This document shows, one piece after another, positions 1-5,112 of a stretch of DNA of 6,065 nt. How positions within the stretch are numbered: position 1 is the first letter of the stretch; the number at the start of each line of letters is the position of its first letter. Both the position numbers and the translations under genes were made by a program. The notes under the pieces were generated by a model. That model did no database searches, had not been told where the DNA came from, and was given only the letters and a program-made list of their open reading frames with translations. Source of the DNA: Alphaproteobacteria bacterium (GTDB taxonomy: Bacteria; Pseudomonadota; Alphaproteobacteria; GCA-2731375); assembly GCA_030746295.1 (NCBI GenBank), contig JASLMY010000270.1, positions 1 through 6,065 of the forward strand. Reading direction: 5' to 3'.

Positions 1-767
1 ACCACCGGGTGCTCCGGTCCGAGCGCCTTCTCCAGTATCGCCAGGCTGCGCTTGTAGAGCGGCGCCGCGTCGTCGTAGCGGCCCTGCCCCCTGTGCAGCA
101 ATGCCAGGTTGTTGAGGCTCTTTGCCACGTTGGGGTGCTCCGGTCCCAGTGTCTTCTCCAAGATTGCCAGACTGCGCTTGTAGAGCGGCTCGGCCTCGTC
201 GTAGCGGCCCAGAACGCGATAGAGGTCGGCCAGGTTGTTGAGGCTGAGCGCCACGTCCGGGTGCTGGGGCCCCAGCGCCTTCTCCCAGATCGCCAGGCTG
301 CGCTTCTGTAGCGGCACCGCGGCGTCGTAGCGGCCCTGGCCCATGTGCAGCAAGGCCAGGTTGTTGAGGCTCGTCGCCACGTCCGGATGCTCGGCCCCCC
401 GCGCTTTCTCCCAGATCGCCAGGCTGCGCTCGTAGAGCGGCTTCGCGGCATCGTACCGGCCCTGCGCGCGATAGAGCTCGCCCAGGGCGTTCAGGGTCGA
501 TGCCACTTCGGTGTGTTCCGACCCCAGCGCCTTCTCCCGGATCGCCAAGCCGCGCTTGTAGAGGGGCACCGCCGCCGCATAGCGGCCTTGCACCCGGTAG
601 AGGTCCGCCAGATTGTGGAGGCTCGTGCCGACGTAAGGGTGGGCCGGGCCGAGCGACTTCTTGCGGATCGCCAGGCTCTGCTTATAGAGCGACTCGGCGT
701 CCTCGTAGCGGCCCTGGTCGTGACGGAGTCGGCCCAGGTTCTCCAGGCTCAATGCCCGGCGCGGGTG
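1..767 (-). repeat. 126-bp tandem coding repeats (42-aa TPR units)
   Basis: Direct repeats of 126 bp, about six full copies within the TPR gene, seen at both DNA and protein level. The block encoding LYKRSLAI.EKALGPEHP is almost unchanged between copies. Some copies alternate: NNLADLYRV-type units (residues 112-120 and 238-246) and NNLALLH-type units (196-202 and 280-286) are spaced as if a two-repeat, 252-bp unit had been duplicated. High DNA identity between copies suggests recent expansion and possible copy-number change by recombination. Confidence 0.85.
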
Positions 768-950
768 GTCGGGCCCGAACCGCTTCGCCGCCTCCAGCGC
801 GGCCGTCCAATGCCGTTCCGCAGAGACGTAGTCGCCGCGCAGGTAGGCGGCGGTGCCGGCCTGGTTTCGCTCCTTCCAGGACGTCTCCTGGGCGACAGCG
901 CCGCTCAGGCCCAGGATCAGCGCAAGGATTGGTCCAACTAGGAAACGCAT
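1..950 (-). CDS. Exported tetratricopeptide-repeat protein, kinesin-light-chain type (partial, C-terminus beyond the left edge)
   Basis: Reading the minus strand from an ATG at 950-948 gives 316 uninterrupted codons with no stop before the window edge, so the C-terminus is missing. Residues 1-20 are a typical Sec signal peptide: MRF, a hydrophobic core (VGPILALILGLSG), and an AVA cleavage site before Gln21. The product is therefore probably periplasmic or secreted. Six full 42-residue repeats plus the start of a seventh follow, each with a core like NNLADLYR..GRY..AEPLYKRSLAI.EKALGPEHP. The His of the HP/HT turn recurs at 62, 104, 146, 188, 230, 272 and 314, exactly 42 apart. Such TPR_10/TPR_12 repeats build superhelical protein-binding scaffolds; the partner is unknown. 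An AGGTG lies about 7 nt upstream of the start as a modest ribosome binding site. The gene is transcribed away from the amidohydrolase, with its own promoter. Family assignment is secure; the cellular role is not. Confidence 0.92.
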   Translation of the reverse strand, partial: MRFLVGPILALILGLSGAVAQETSWKERNQAGTAAYLRGDYVSAERHWTAALEAAKRFGPDHPRRALSLENLGRLRHDQGRYEDAESLYKQSLAIRKKSLGPAHPYVGTSLHNLADLYRVQGRYAAAVPLYKRGLAIREKALGSEHTEVASTLNALGELYRAQGRYDAAKPLYERSLAIWEKARGAEHPDVATSLNNLALLHMGQGRYDAAVPLQKRSLAIWEKALGPQHPDVALSLNNLADLYRVLGRYDEAEPLYKRSLAILEKTLGPEHPNVAKSLNNLALLHRGQGRYDDAAPLYKRSLAILEKALGPEHPV

Positions 951-970
951 CAGGGGTCACCTGTCGCGGG

Positions 971-979
971 ACTATAGCA
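971..979 (-). promoter_or_regulatory. Extended -10 promoter element for the TPR gene
   Basis: On the minus strand the bases read TGC-TATAGT, an extended -10 (TGn) joined to a hexamer matching TATAAT at five of six positions. It sits about 20 bp upstream of the ATG at 950 and would give a very short 5' leader. The -35 position (about 994-999, GGACGC) is poor, as is common for extended -10 promoters. That -35 region falls inside the palindrome at 990-1017. Confidence 0.45.
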
Positions 980-989
980 TTCTCGTGCT

Positions 990-1017
990 GGGTGCGTCCG
1001 CTGGCGCGGACCCACCC
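990..1017. promoter_or_regulatory. 28-bp imperfect palindrome, possible operator or hairpin
   Basis: GGGTG-C-GTCCGC, a four-base centre TGGC, then GCGGAC-C-CACCC. This makes 11 base pairs broken by one C/C mismatch. It lies between the divergent TPR and amidohydrolase genes and overlaps the predicted -35 region of the TPR promoter. It is not followed by a T-run on either strand, so an intrinsic terminator is unlikely. An operator is the simpler reading, but this is inferred from position and symmetry only. Confidence 0.4.
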
Positions 1018-1170
1018 TATGGCGTCGATACATCTTGCGCACGGTCGCCAGGCACATGAGAACCTGGAGACCGATGGGCGCTCGACTGCTATTGCCTGCA
1101 CCGCAATCTTGCTACGCTGTCGCCGCCTGCGGCGATGGGCGCTGGGCTGCGCCCGAGACCACGGAACAAG

Positions 1171-1176
1171 AGGAGG
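1171..1176 (+). promoter_or_regulatory. Strong Shine-Dalgarno AGGAGG deciding the amidohydrolase start
   Basis: A full AGGAGG is followed by GGGAG and then ATG at 1182. This places translation initiation at 1182 and not at the upstream in-frame ATG at 1035. The extra 49 residues from 1035 resemble no part of the family and the codons there look non-coding. Confidence 0.8.
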
Positions 1177-1181
1177 GGAGG

Positions 1182-2414
1182 ATGCCGAAAATCGATGGTG
1201 AGCGACTATTGGGCGATCTGCGCACGCTGAGGAGCATCGGGGCTTCCGGCACCGGGGTGGTCAGGCCGGCCTTCAGTGCCAAGGACATGGAGGCCCGGCG
1301 CTGGCTCGAGGGCCGCTACCGGGAGGCCGGCCTGGAAGCGAGCATCGACGGTGTCGGCAACGTGCTGGGCAAATCCTCGAACCCGGGTCCGGCGCTGCTG
1401 ATCGGCTCGCACTCCGACACCCAGCCGACCGGCGGCTGGCTCGACGGGGCGCTGGGCGTGGTCTACGGCCTGGAGGTCGCGCGGGCCTTGGCCGAGGACG
1501 AAGCGACGCGAGGCCTCGCCGTCGACGCGATCTCGTGGCAGGACGAGGAATCGCGCTTTCTCGGCTGTCTCGGCAGCCGCTCGTTCTGCGACCTCTTGCC
1601 GGCGGAGATCGAGGCCGCCGCCCGCGACGCGGACGGTGTGGCGCTGGCCGACGCGATCCGCGAGGCCGGGCTGGAAGGCGCGCCGCGCTTCGCCCTGGAG
1701 GCGGGCCGCTACCACGGCTTCCTGGAAGCCCATATCGAGCAGGGCCCGCATCTGGAGGCTGATGGCAACAAAATCGGCGTCGTCAGCACCATCGTCGGCT
1801 TGCGCGGCATCGACATGAGCTTCGAGGGCCAGCAGAACCACGCCGGCACTACGATGATGGCGGGGCGCAAGGACGCGGCGACGGCGCTTTACGAGTTCGC
1901 CTACCGGGTCAACGAGGAGTTCCCGAAGGCGATGGGCGAGCGCTCTGTCTGGACCATGGGCCGGGTCTCGCTGCATCCGGGTGCCGTCTCGATCGTGCCC
2001 GGCCGAGCCGAGCTCAGCCTGCAGTTCCGCGACGCCTCGACCGAGGTGCTGGACCGCTTCGAGGCGATCGTCGACCGGCTGGTCGCGGACATCAACGCCA
2101 AGGGCAAGGCGACGGTGAGCGCGGAACGATCCCGCAGCCCGATCGCGCCGACCGAGATGGATGCGAGCATGCGCCGGCATCTGGCCCAGGCGGCGGAGGC
2201 GCACGCGCCGGGCAAATGGGTCGAAATGCCGAGCGGGGCCTTCCACGACGCCGGCATCGTCTCCGCCGTGCTCGACTCGGCGATGCTCTTCATCCCCTCG
2301 ATCGGCGGCATCAGCCACGATTTCGCCGAGGACAGCCACGACGCCGACATCGTCCTCGGCTGCCAGGTCCTGGCCGACGGTGCGGCCGCGATCCTGGCCC
2401 AGGCGACGGCATGA
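1182..2414 (+). CDS. Zn-dependent M20-family amidohydrolase (N-carbamoyl-L-amino acid hydrolase / allantoate amidohydrolase type)
   Basis: The product is 410 residues, the usual length for the hydantoinase/carbamoylase family of M20 peptidase-like enzymes. Family motifs appear in order: GSHSDTQPTGGWLDGALGV (75-93), WQDEESRFLGCLGSRSF (119-135), AHIEQGPHLE (183-192), GQQNHAGTT (217-224 region), SGAFHDAG (351-358) and IPSIGGISHD (371-380). By homology the two-metal ligands are His77, Asp88, Glu123, His184 and His379, all present; His220 and His355 match conserved substrate-site histidines. Such enzymes hydrolyse ureido compounds (N-carbamoyl amino acids, ureidopropionate, allantoate), releasing ammonia and CO2 or ureidoglycine-type products. 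They act in the cytoplasm; no signal peptide is seen. The segment WQDEESRF differs from the TNEEG/SDEEG form of well-studied members, so the substrate cannot be assigned. The gene sits 21 nt upstream of a short-chain dehydrogenase and is probably cotranscribed with it. Confidence 0.92.
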   Translation: MPKIDGERLLGDLRTLRSIGASGTGVVRPAFSAKDMEARRWLEGRYREAGLEASIDGVGNVLGKSSNPGPALLIGSHSDTQPTGGWLDGALGVVYGLEVARALAEDEATRGLAVDAISWQDEESRFLGCLGSRSFCDLLPAEIEAAARDADGVALADAIREAGLEGAPRFALEAGRYHGFLEAHIEQGPHLEADGNKIGVVSTIVGLRGIDMSFEGQQNHAGTTMMAGRKDAATALYEFAYRVNEEFPKAMGERSVWTMGRVSLHPGAVSIVPGRAELSLQFRDASTEVLDRFEAIVDRLVADINAKGKATVSAERSRSPIAPTEMDASMRRHLAQAAEAHAPGKWVEMPSGAFHDAGIVSAVLDSAMLFIPSIGGISHDFAEDSHDADIVLGCQVLADGAAAILAQATA

Positions 2415-2435
2415 GGACGGCGTGAGAGTGGCGTG

Positions 2436-3188
2436 ATGGGGGCGGAGCTCGCCGGCCGCACGGCCTTGGTCACCGGTGGCTCGCGCGGCATCGGCCGGGC
2501 CGTCAGCCTGGCGCTGGCCCGCGAAGGCGCTGCCGTCCAGATCAACTACGCCAGCGACGACTCGGCCGCGGGAGCGCTGCGCGACGAGATCCGCGAGGCC
2601 GGCGGCCGGGCCTCGATCGTCCGGGCCGACGTCTCGGAGCCGGACGCGGTCGCCGCTGCGGTGGCCGCGACCGAGCGCGAGCTCGGCCCCGTCGACCTGC
2701 TGGTCTGCAGCGCCGGGATCGCCGGCGCCGGTGACCTGGAGACGCTCACCTACACCGGCTGGCGCCGCGTCATGGCGGTGAACCTGGATGGCGTCTTCCT
2801 GCCGGTGATGGCGGTCAAGGACGGCATGCTGGCGCGCGGCTATGGCCGCATCGTCTGCATCTCCTCGATCGCCGCGCTTCGACGCCGGCCCCGGAACCTC
2901 GCCTACGCCACCTCGAAGGCGGCCGTGATCGCCTTCGTGCGCAACGCCGCCACCGACCTGGCGCCGGCGGTCCGCATCAACGCCGTTGCCCCCGGCCTGA
3001 TCGAAACCGACATGATCGTATCGATGGACCCGGCCCGCCGCGAGGCGATGGTTCGGGAGACGCCGATGGGCCGGATCGGCCAGCCGGAAGAGATCGCCGA
3101 GATGACGCTCTTCCTGCTGTCGGAGCGGTCGAGCTTCACCACCGGCCAGACCCTGATCGCCTCGGGCGGACGCGTCACGCTGCCCTGA
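2436..3188 (+). CDS. Short-chain dehydrogenase/reductase (FabG-like classical SDR)
   Basis: A 250-residue classical SDR with a Rossmann fold. The dinucleotide-binding motif is TGGSRGIG (13-20). The catalytic tetrad is Asn116 (VNLDG), Ser144 (ISSIAA), Tyr157 and Lys161 (YATSK). The family's NNAG motif is changed to CSAG (91-94). PG-x5-T (186-192) follows the active site and a C-terminal IASGG (241-245) is present. Arg17 together with INYAS at the end of the second strand, with no acidic residue there, favours NADP(H). It should reduce a ketone or oxidise an alcohol; the closest named relatives are 3-oxoacyl-ACP reductases, but substrate cannot be read from sequence. I chose ATG 2436; an adjoining in-frame GTG at 2433 adds one residue. 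No strong Shine-Dalgarno is visible (only GAGAG about 9 nt upstream), so translation may be coupled to the gene upstream. Confidence 0.93.
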   Translation: MGAELAGRTALVTGGSRGIGRAVSLALAREGAAVQINYASDDSAAGALRDEIREAGGRASIVRADVSEPDAVAAAVAATERELGPVDLLVCSAGIAGAGDLETLTYTGWRRVMAVNLDGVFLPVMAVKDGMLARGYGRIVCISSIAALRRRPRNLAYATSKAAVIAFVRNAATDLAPAVRINAVAPGLIETDMIVSMDPARREAMVRETPMGRIGQPEEIAEMTLFLLSERSSFTTGQTLIASGGRVTLP

Positions 3189-3209
3189 CGGCGTCGCCGG
3201 CCGGTGGCC

Positions 3210-3228
3210 AGCCCCGCTCCGGCGGGCT
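3210..3228. terminator. Possible bidirectional hairpin between convergent genes
   Basis: AGCCC(C)GC-TCCG-GCGGGCT can fold into a seven-base-pair stem with one bulged C. It lies in the 38-bp gap between the convergent dehydrogenase and PilZ genes and reaches the TAG stop of the PilZ gene. There is no T-run on either side, so it is at best a weak or factor-assisted terminator. Confidence 0.25.
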
Positions 3229-3838
3229 ACGCGCCGGGCGGGTCGAGGTCGAGCGTCTGGCGGAACATGAGGCCGACCTTGCGCCCGTCGACGTGGCGAA
3301 CCGTCGCCGCGACATCGTCGTGTCCCTCCAGGCTCAACACGACCTCTTCGTCCTTGACGAGCCCTCCCGCCTCGTCGACCAGGATGCCGGCGCCGCCTTC
3401 GGAGACGCTTTCGACGAAACAGGGCATCCGCCGGCCGCCGGCGGTGATCGTCGCCTCGGTCGCGAGCGGGCGGCGCTCAGGCGACCGGGCCGGTCTGAGC
3501 GACAGCAGGAGCTGCGCCATGCGGGCCTCGCCGGCCGCATCCTGAAGGAACATCAGGCCGTTTCTGCCGCTGGTGGCATAGCGGACCTCGGCCGGGATCG
3601 CGCCGAACGGCTCCAGGCTCAGCACCACCGCCGTGCCGGGGGCGAGGGCCTCGCCGCTGGTGACCTCCAGGCCGGCACCTCCCGGCGAGAGGTCGCGCAC
3701 GATGCATGGCCGGTCCTGGCCCGAGACCTGAACGGTCGCCGGCATATGCACAGTCCAACGTCGAAAACGACGCCTCGACGGCATTGCCGATCGCCATGGC
3801 GTGAATTCCTTGCCGTGTTCTGGGGACAATACAACCAC
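3227..3838 (-). CDS. Tandem PilZ-domain protein, putative c-di-GMP receptor
   Basis: A 203-residue protein made of two PilZ-like beta-barrels and little else. Domain 1 (about 22-100) carries both c-di-GMP signature elements: an RxxxR at Arg23-Arg27, then DLSPGG (49-54) matching [D/N]xSxxG, followed by AEVRYA and GLMF strands. Domain 2 (about 122-193) has the same strand pattern (ESVSEGGAGILV, ATVRHV, VGLMF). However, its signature reads SVSEGG with Ser144 in place of Asp/Asn, and no clear RxxxR precedes it, so it probably does not bind ligand alone. PilZ proteins bind c-di-GMP and relay it to motility, pilus or exopolysaccharide machinery. The protein has no signal peptide or membrane segment. 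The start is uncertain: GTG 3838 has AAAGG five nt upstream, while ATG 3784 would remove 18 residues without harming the RxxxR. It is convergent with the dehydrogenase and divergent from the AAA+ ATPase gene. Confidence 0.88.
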   Translation of the reverse strand: MVVLSPEHGKEFTPWRSAMPSRRRFRRWTVHMPATVQVSGQDRPCIVRDLSPGGAGLEVTSGEALAPGTAVVLSLEPFGAIPAEVRYATSGRNGLMFLQDAAGEARMAQLLLSLRPARSPERRPLATEATITAGGRRMPCFVESVSEGGAGILVDEAGGLVKDEEVVLSLEGHDDVAATVRHVDGRKVGLMFRQTLDLDPPGA

Positions 3839-3875
3839 TCCGACCTTTGGTCCGGCGTCGCGCCGCTGCAGGGAC

Positions 3876-3919
3876 GGGCGATCGCATCACCCGCAACCGT
3901 CAGCTACGCGATCGTGCCC
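3876..3919. repeat. Inverted repeat GGGCGATCGC / GCGATCGTGCCC
   Basis: GGGCGATCGC (3876-3885) is repeated in inverted form as GCGATCGTGCCC (3908-3919), with a two-base insertion in one arm. It lies about 40-80 bp upstream of the PilZ start. A third copy of the GCGATCGC octamer occurs at 4185-4192 near the AAA+ gene. It could be an operator or a leader hairpin; the function is not known. Confidence 0.35.
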
Positions 3920-4062
3920 TTACGTAGGGGCCGCAGGGGGCTGGCGCAATCCGTCAACCTGTTCGGCCGGGCGAGGCCATCGCAAGGTCCCCCCAAAAAG
4001 GCGTTGATTTCCGAACTTGGAACGATTCATCTAAAAATTTGGATAACACAACTAAAAGCACA

Positions 4063-4076
4063 CGCAATATCTTGCG
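4063..4076. promoter_or_regulatory. Small palindrome CGCAA-TATC-TTGCG
   Basis: Five-base-pair perfect arms around a four-base centre in the AT-rich core of the divergent region. The size and AT-rich setting suit a helix-turn-helix regulator half-site pair, but it is short enough to arise by chance. Confidence 0.25.
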
Positions 4077-4120
4077 ACAGATCGTAAAGCAAAAATCAAT
4101 AAATGTGGGCTATTACAATA

Positions 4121-4147
4121 CGATACTTTAGACATAAACTAGTATCG
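4121..4147. promoter_or_regulatory. Candidate operator: inverted repeat CGATACT-N13-AGTATCG
   Basis: Perfect 7-bp arms at 4121-4127 and 4141-4147 have centres 20 bp apart, about two helical turns, as expected for a dimeric DNA-binding protein on one DNA face. It begins two bases after the TACAAT -10-like hexamer (4114-4119), where a bound protein would cover the transcription start of the AAA+ gene. Function is inferred from geometry alone. Confidence 0.35.
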
Positions 4148-4242
4148 CGTGAGACAGGCCATATATCTTCAGGCAAGTGGCCGTGCGATCGCGTTCGAGT
4201 CCGTTGTGACCGAGTAAGATACGAGCGGGGGAAAGCGACCTT

Positions 4243-5112
4243 ATGTCATTGGGTAACATCCTCGTCGCCAAGGGCCTAGTCTCGAAAGACGGCCTGCGAC
4301 GCGCTTACGATACCCTGGAGGAGAGCGGCGGCCGACTGACCGACTGCTTGGTGGCACTTGGTCTCGTCAGCCGGGACGCGGTCGAGCAGGTCGAGGCCGA
4401 AGTGCCGGTTGCGCCGGGCAACCTCCAAGAGACCGGCAATGATCCCGTGTTCTTGCTGCAGCTCATGGCCAAGGGCATGTACATGGAGAATTTGGAGACG
4501 CCGTCCCAGGTCGCCGGGGCGATGAAACTGCCGAGCTCGATCGTCAATACGCTTCTGAAGGACGCCGTCGACCGCAAGCTCGTCGAGACGCTCGGTCAGA
4601 CCGACGCCGGTCTCGGGGCGCTGGCCGAAATGCGCTATGTCCTGAGCCGCGGCGGTCGCGACTGGGCCTCGGAGTCGATGGACAAGTGCCAGTATTTTGG
4701 CCCGGCACCGGTCTCTCTCGATGCCTACCAGGAACGTGTCCTGCGGCAGCGGATCACCAACGAAGAGGTGAGCCAGGATCGGCTCGACAAGGCCTTCGAG
4801 GGCCTGACGATCCCGGAGCGCTTCCTGGACCGTCTCGGCCCCGCCATCAGTTCGGGCACCGCGATCCTGATCTACGGCGCGGCCGGAAACGGCAAGACCT
4901 CGATCGCCCAGTTGGCCGGCCACATCTTCGAGGACGTGGTGTATATTCCCCACTGCTTCGAGGTCGACGGCCAGATCGTCAAGGTCTTCGATCCGAGCCT
5001 CCATCGGCCGATCGACGAAGCCGGTGACGGGCGGCGTGGCCTGCGCCGCGAGCGCCTGGACGACCGTTGGGTGCCCTGCTATCGACCGATGGTGATGACG
5101 GCGGCGAGCTGA
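4243..5112 (+). CDS. AAA+ ATPase, N-terminal part (MshEN-like, winged-helix-like and Walker A)
   Basis: A 289-residue reading frame. Residues 2-25 (SLGNILVAKGLVSKDGL...) and 31-54 (RLTDCLVALGLVSRDAV...) are two copies of the GspE-N/MshEN motif, with a five-residue linker and exact 29-residue register (Leu3/Leu32, Leu7/Leu36, Gly11/Gly40). Residues about 85-118 (LETPSQVAGAMKLPSSIVNTLLKDAVDRKLVETLG region) look like a winged helix. YFGPAPVSLDAY (151-162) is a family linker leading into the ATPase core, with Walker A Lys218/Thr219. It then reads IPHCFEVDGQIVKVFDP and HRPIDE, conserved in this family. The last four residues after Met285-Thr286 are out of frame. ATG 4243 is preceded by GGGGGAAAG about 8 nt upstream and begins exactly at the first motif. 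As it stands this piece lacks Walker B, sensor and arginine finger and could not hydrolyse ATP. Confidence 0.82.
   Translation: MSLGNILVAKGLVSKDGLRRAYDTLEESGGRLTDCLVALGLVSRDAVEQVEAEVPVAPGNLQETGNDPVFLLQLMAKGMYMENLETPSQVAGAMKLPSSIVNTLLKDAVDRKLVETLGQTDAGLGALAEMRYVLSRGGRDWASESMDKCQYFGPAPVSLDAYQERVLRQRITNEEVSQDRLDKAFEGLTIPERFLDRLGPAISSGTAILIYGAAGNGKTSIAQLAGHIFEDVVYIPHCFEVDGQIVKVFDPSLHRPIDEAGDGRRGLRRERLDDRWVPCYRPMVMTAAS

Larger units (their letters stand above)
3839..4242. other. Long divergent control region with AT-rich core
   Basis: These 404 bp separate the divergent PilZ and AAA+ genes and contain no convincing gene on either strand. The first 160 bp are GC-rich. Bases 4021-4140 contain only 38 G or C in 120, in sharp contrast to the GC-rich coding sequence on both sides. 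Several inverted repeats lie within it. I see no confident -35/-10 pair; TACAAT (4114-4119) is the best -10-like hexamer for the plus strand, but its -35 is poor. TTGACG on the minus strand (3957-3952) resembles a -35 but has no AT-containing hexamer at proper spacing. Confidence 0.6.

Noticed and set aside
1..767. CRISPR-like array suggested by regular repeats
   Set aside because: The 126-bp repeats have no unique spacers and remain in frame as TPR coding units.
9..941. Plus-strand open frames 9-311 and 345-941 with repeating Leu/Val/Arg-rich sequence
   Set aside because: They are antisense shadows of the minus-strand TPR gene; their apparent repeats are the complement of the 126-bp TPR units.
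1035..1181. In-frame N-terminal extension of the amidohydrolase from ATG 1035
   Set aside because: The 49 added residues resemble no family member, and AGGAGG stands just before ATG 1182.
1206..2339. Long minus-strand frame of 377 codons opposite the amidohydrolase
   Set aside because: It is Arg/Ala/Asp-rich with no recognisable motif, a typical artefact of GC-rich codon bias; the plus strand has all family motifs.
3477..3896. Alternative minus-strand frame beginning near AAGGA and ATG at about 3797
   Set aside because: The Shine-Dalgarno-like AAGGA is tempting, but this frame loses every PilZ motif, so it is a shadow.
3293..4087. Plus-strand frame across the PilZ gene and into the intergenic region
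   Set aside because: It is antisense to two recognisable PilZ domains and has no family-like sequence or ribosome binding site.
3839..4242. Small RNA, tRNA or riboswitch in the long intergenic region
   Set aside because: No cloverleaf, no conserved aptamer core that I recognise and no hairpin followed by a T-run; only short inverted repeats are present.
5095..5112. Programmed -1 ribosomal frameshift in the AAA+ gene
   Set aside because: No X-XXY-YYZ slippery heptamer is visible at the join and I see no clear downstream stem or pseudoknot; a deletion or sequence error is simpler.
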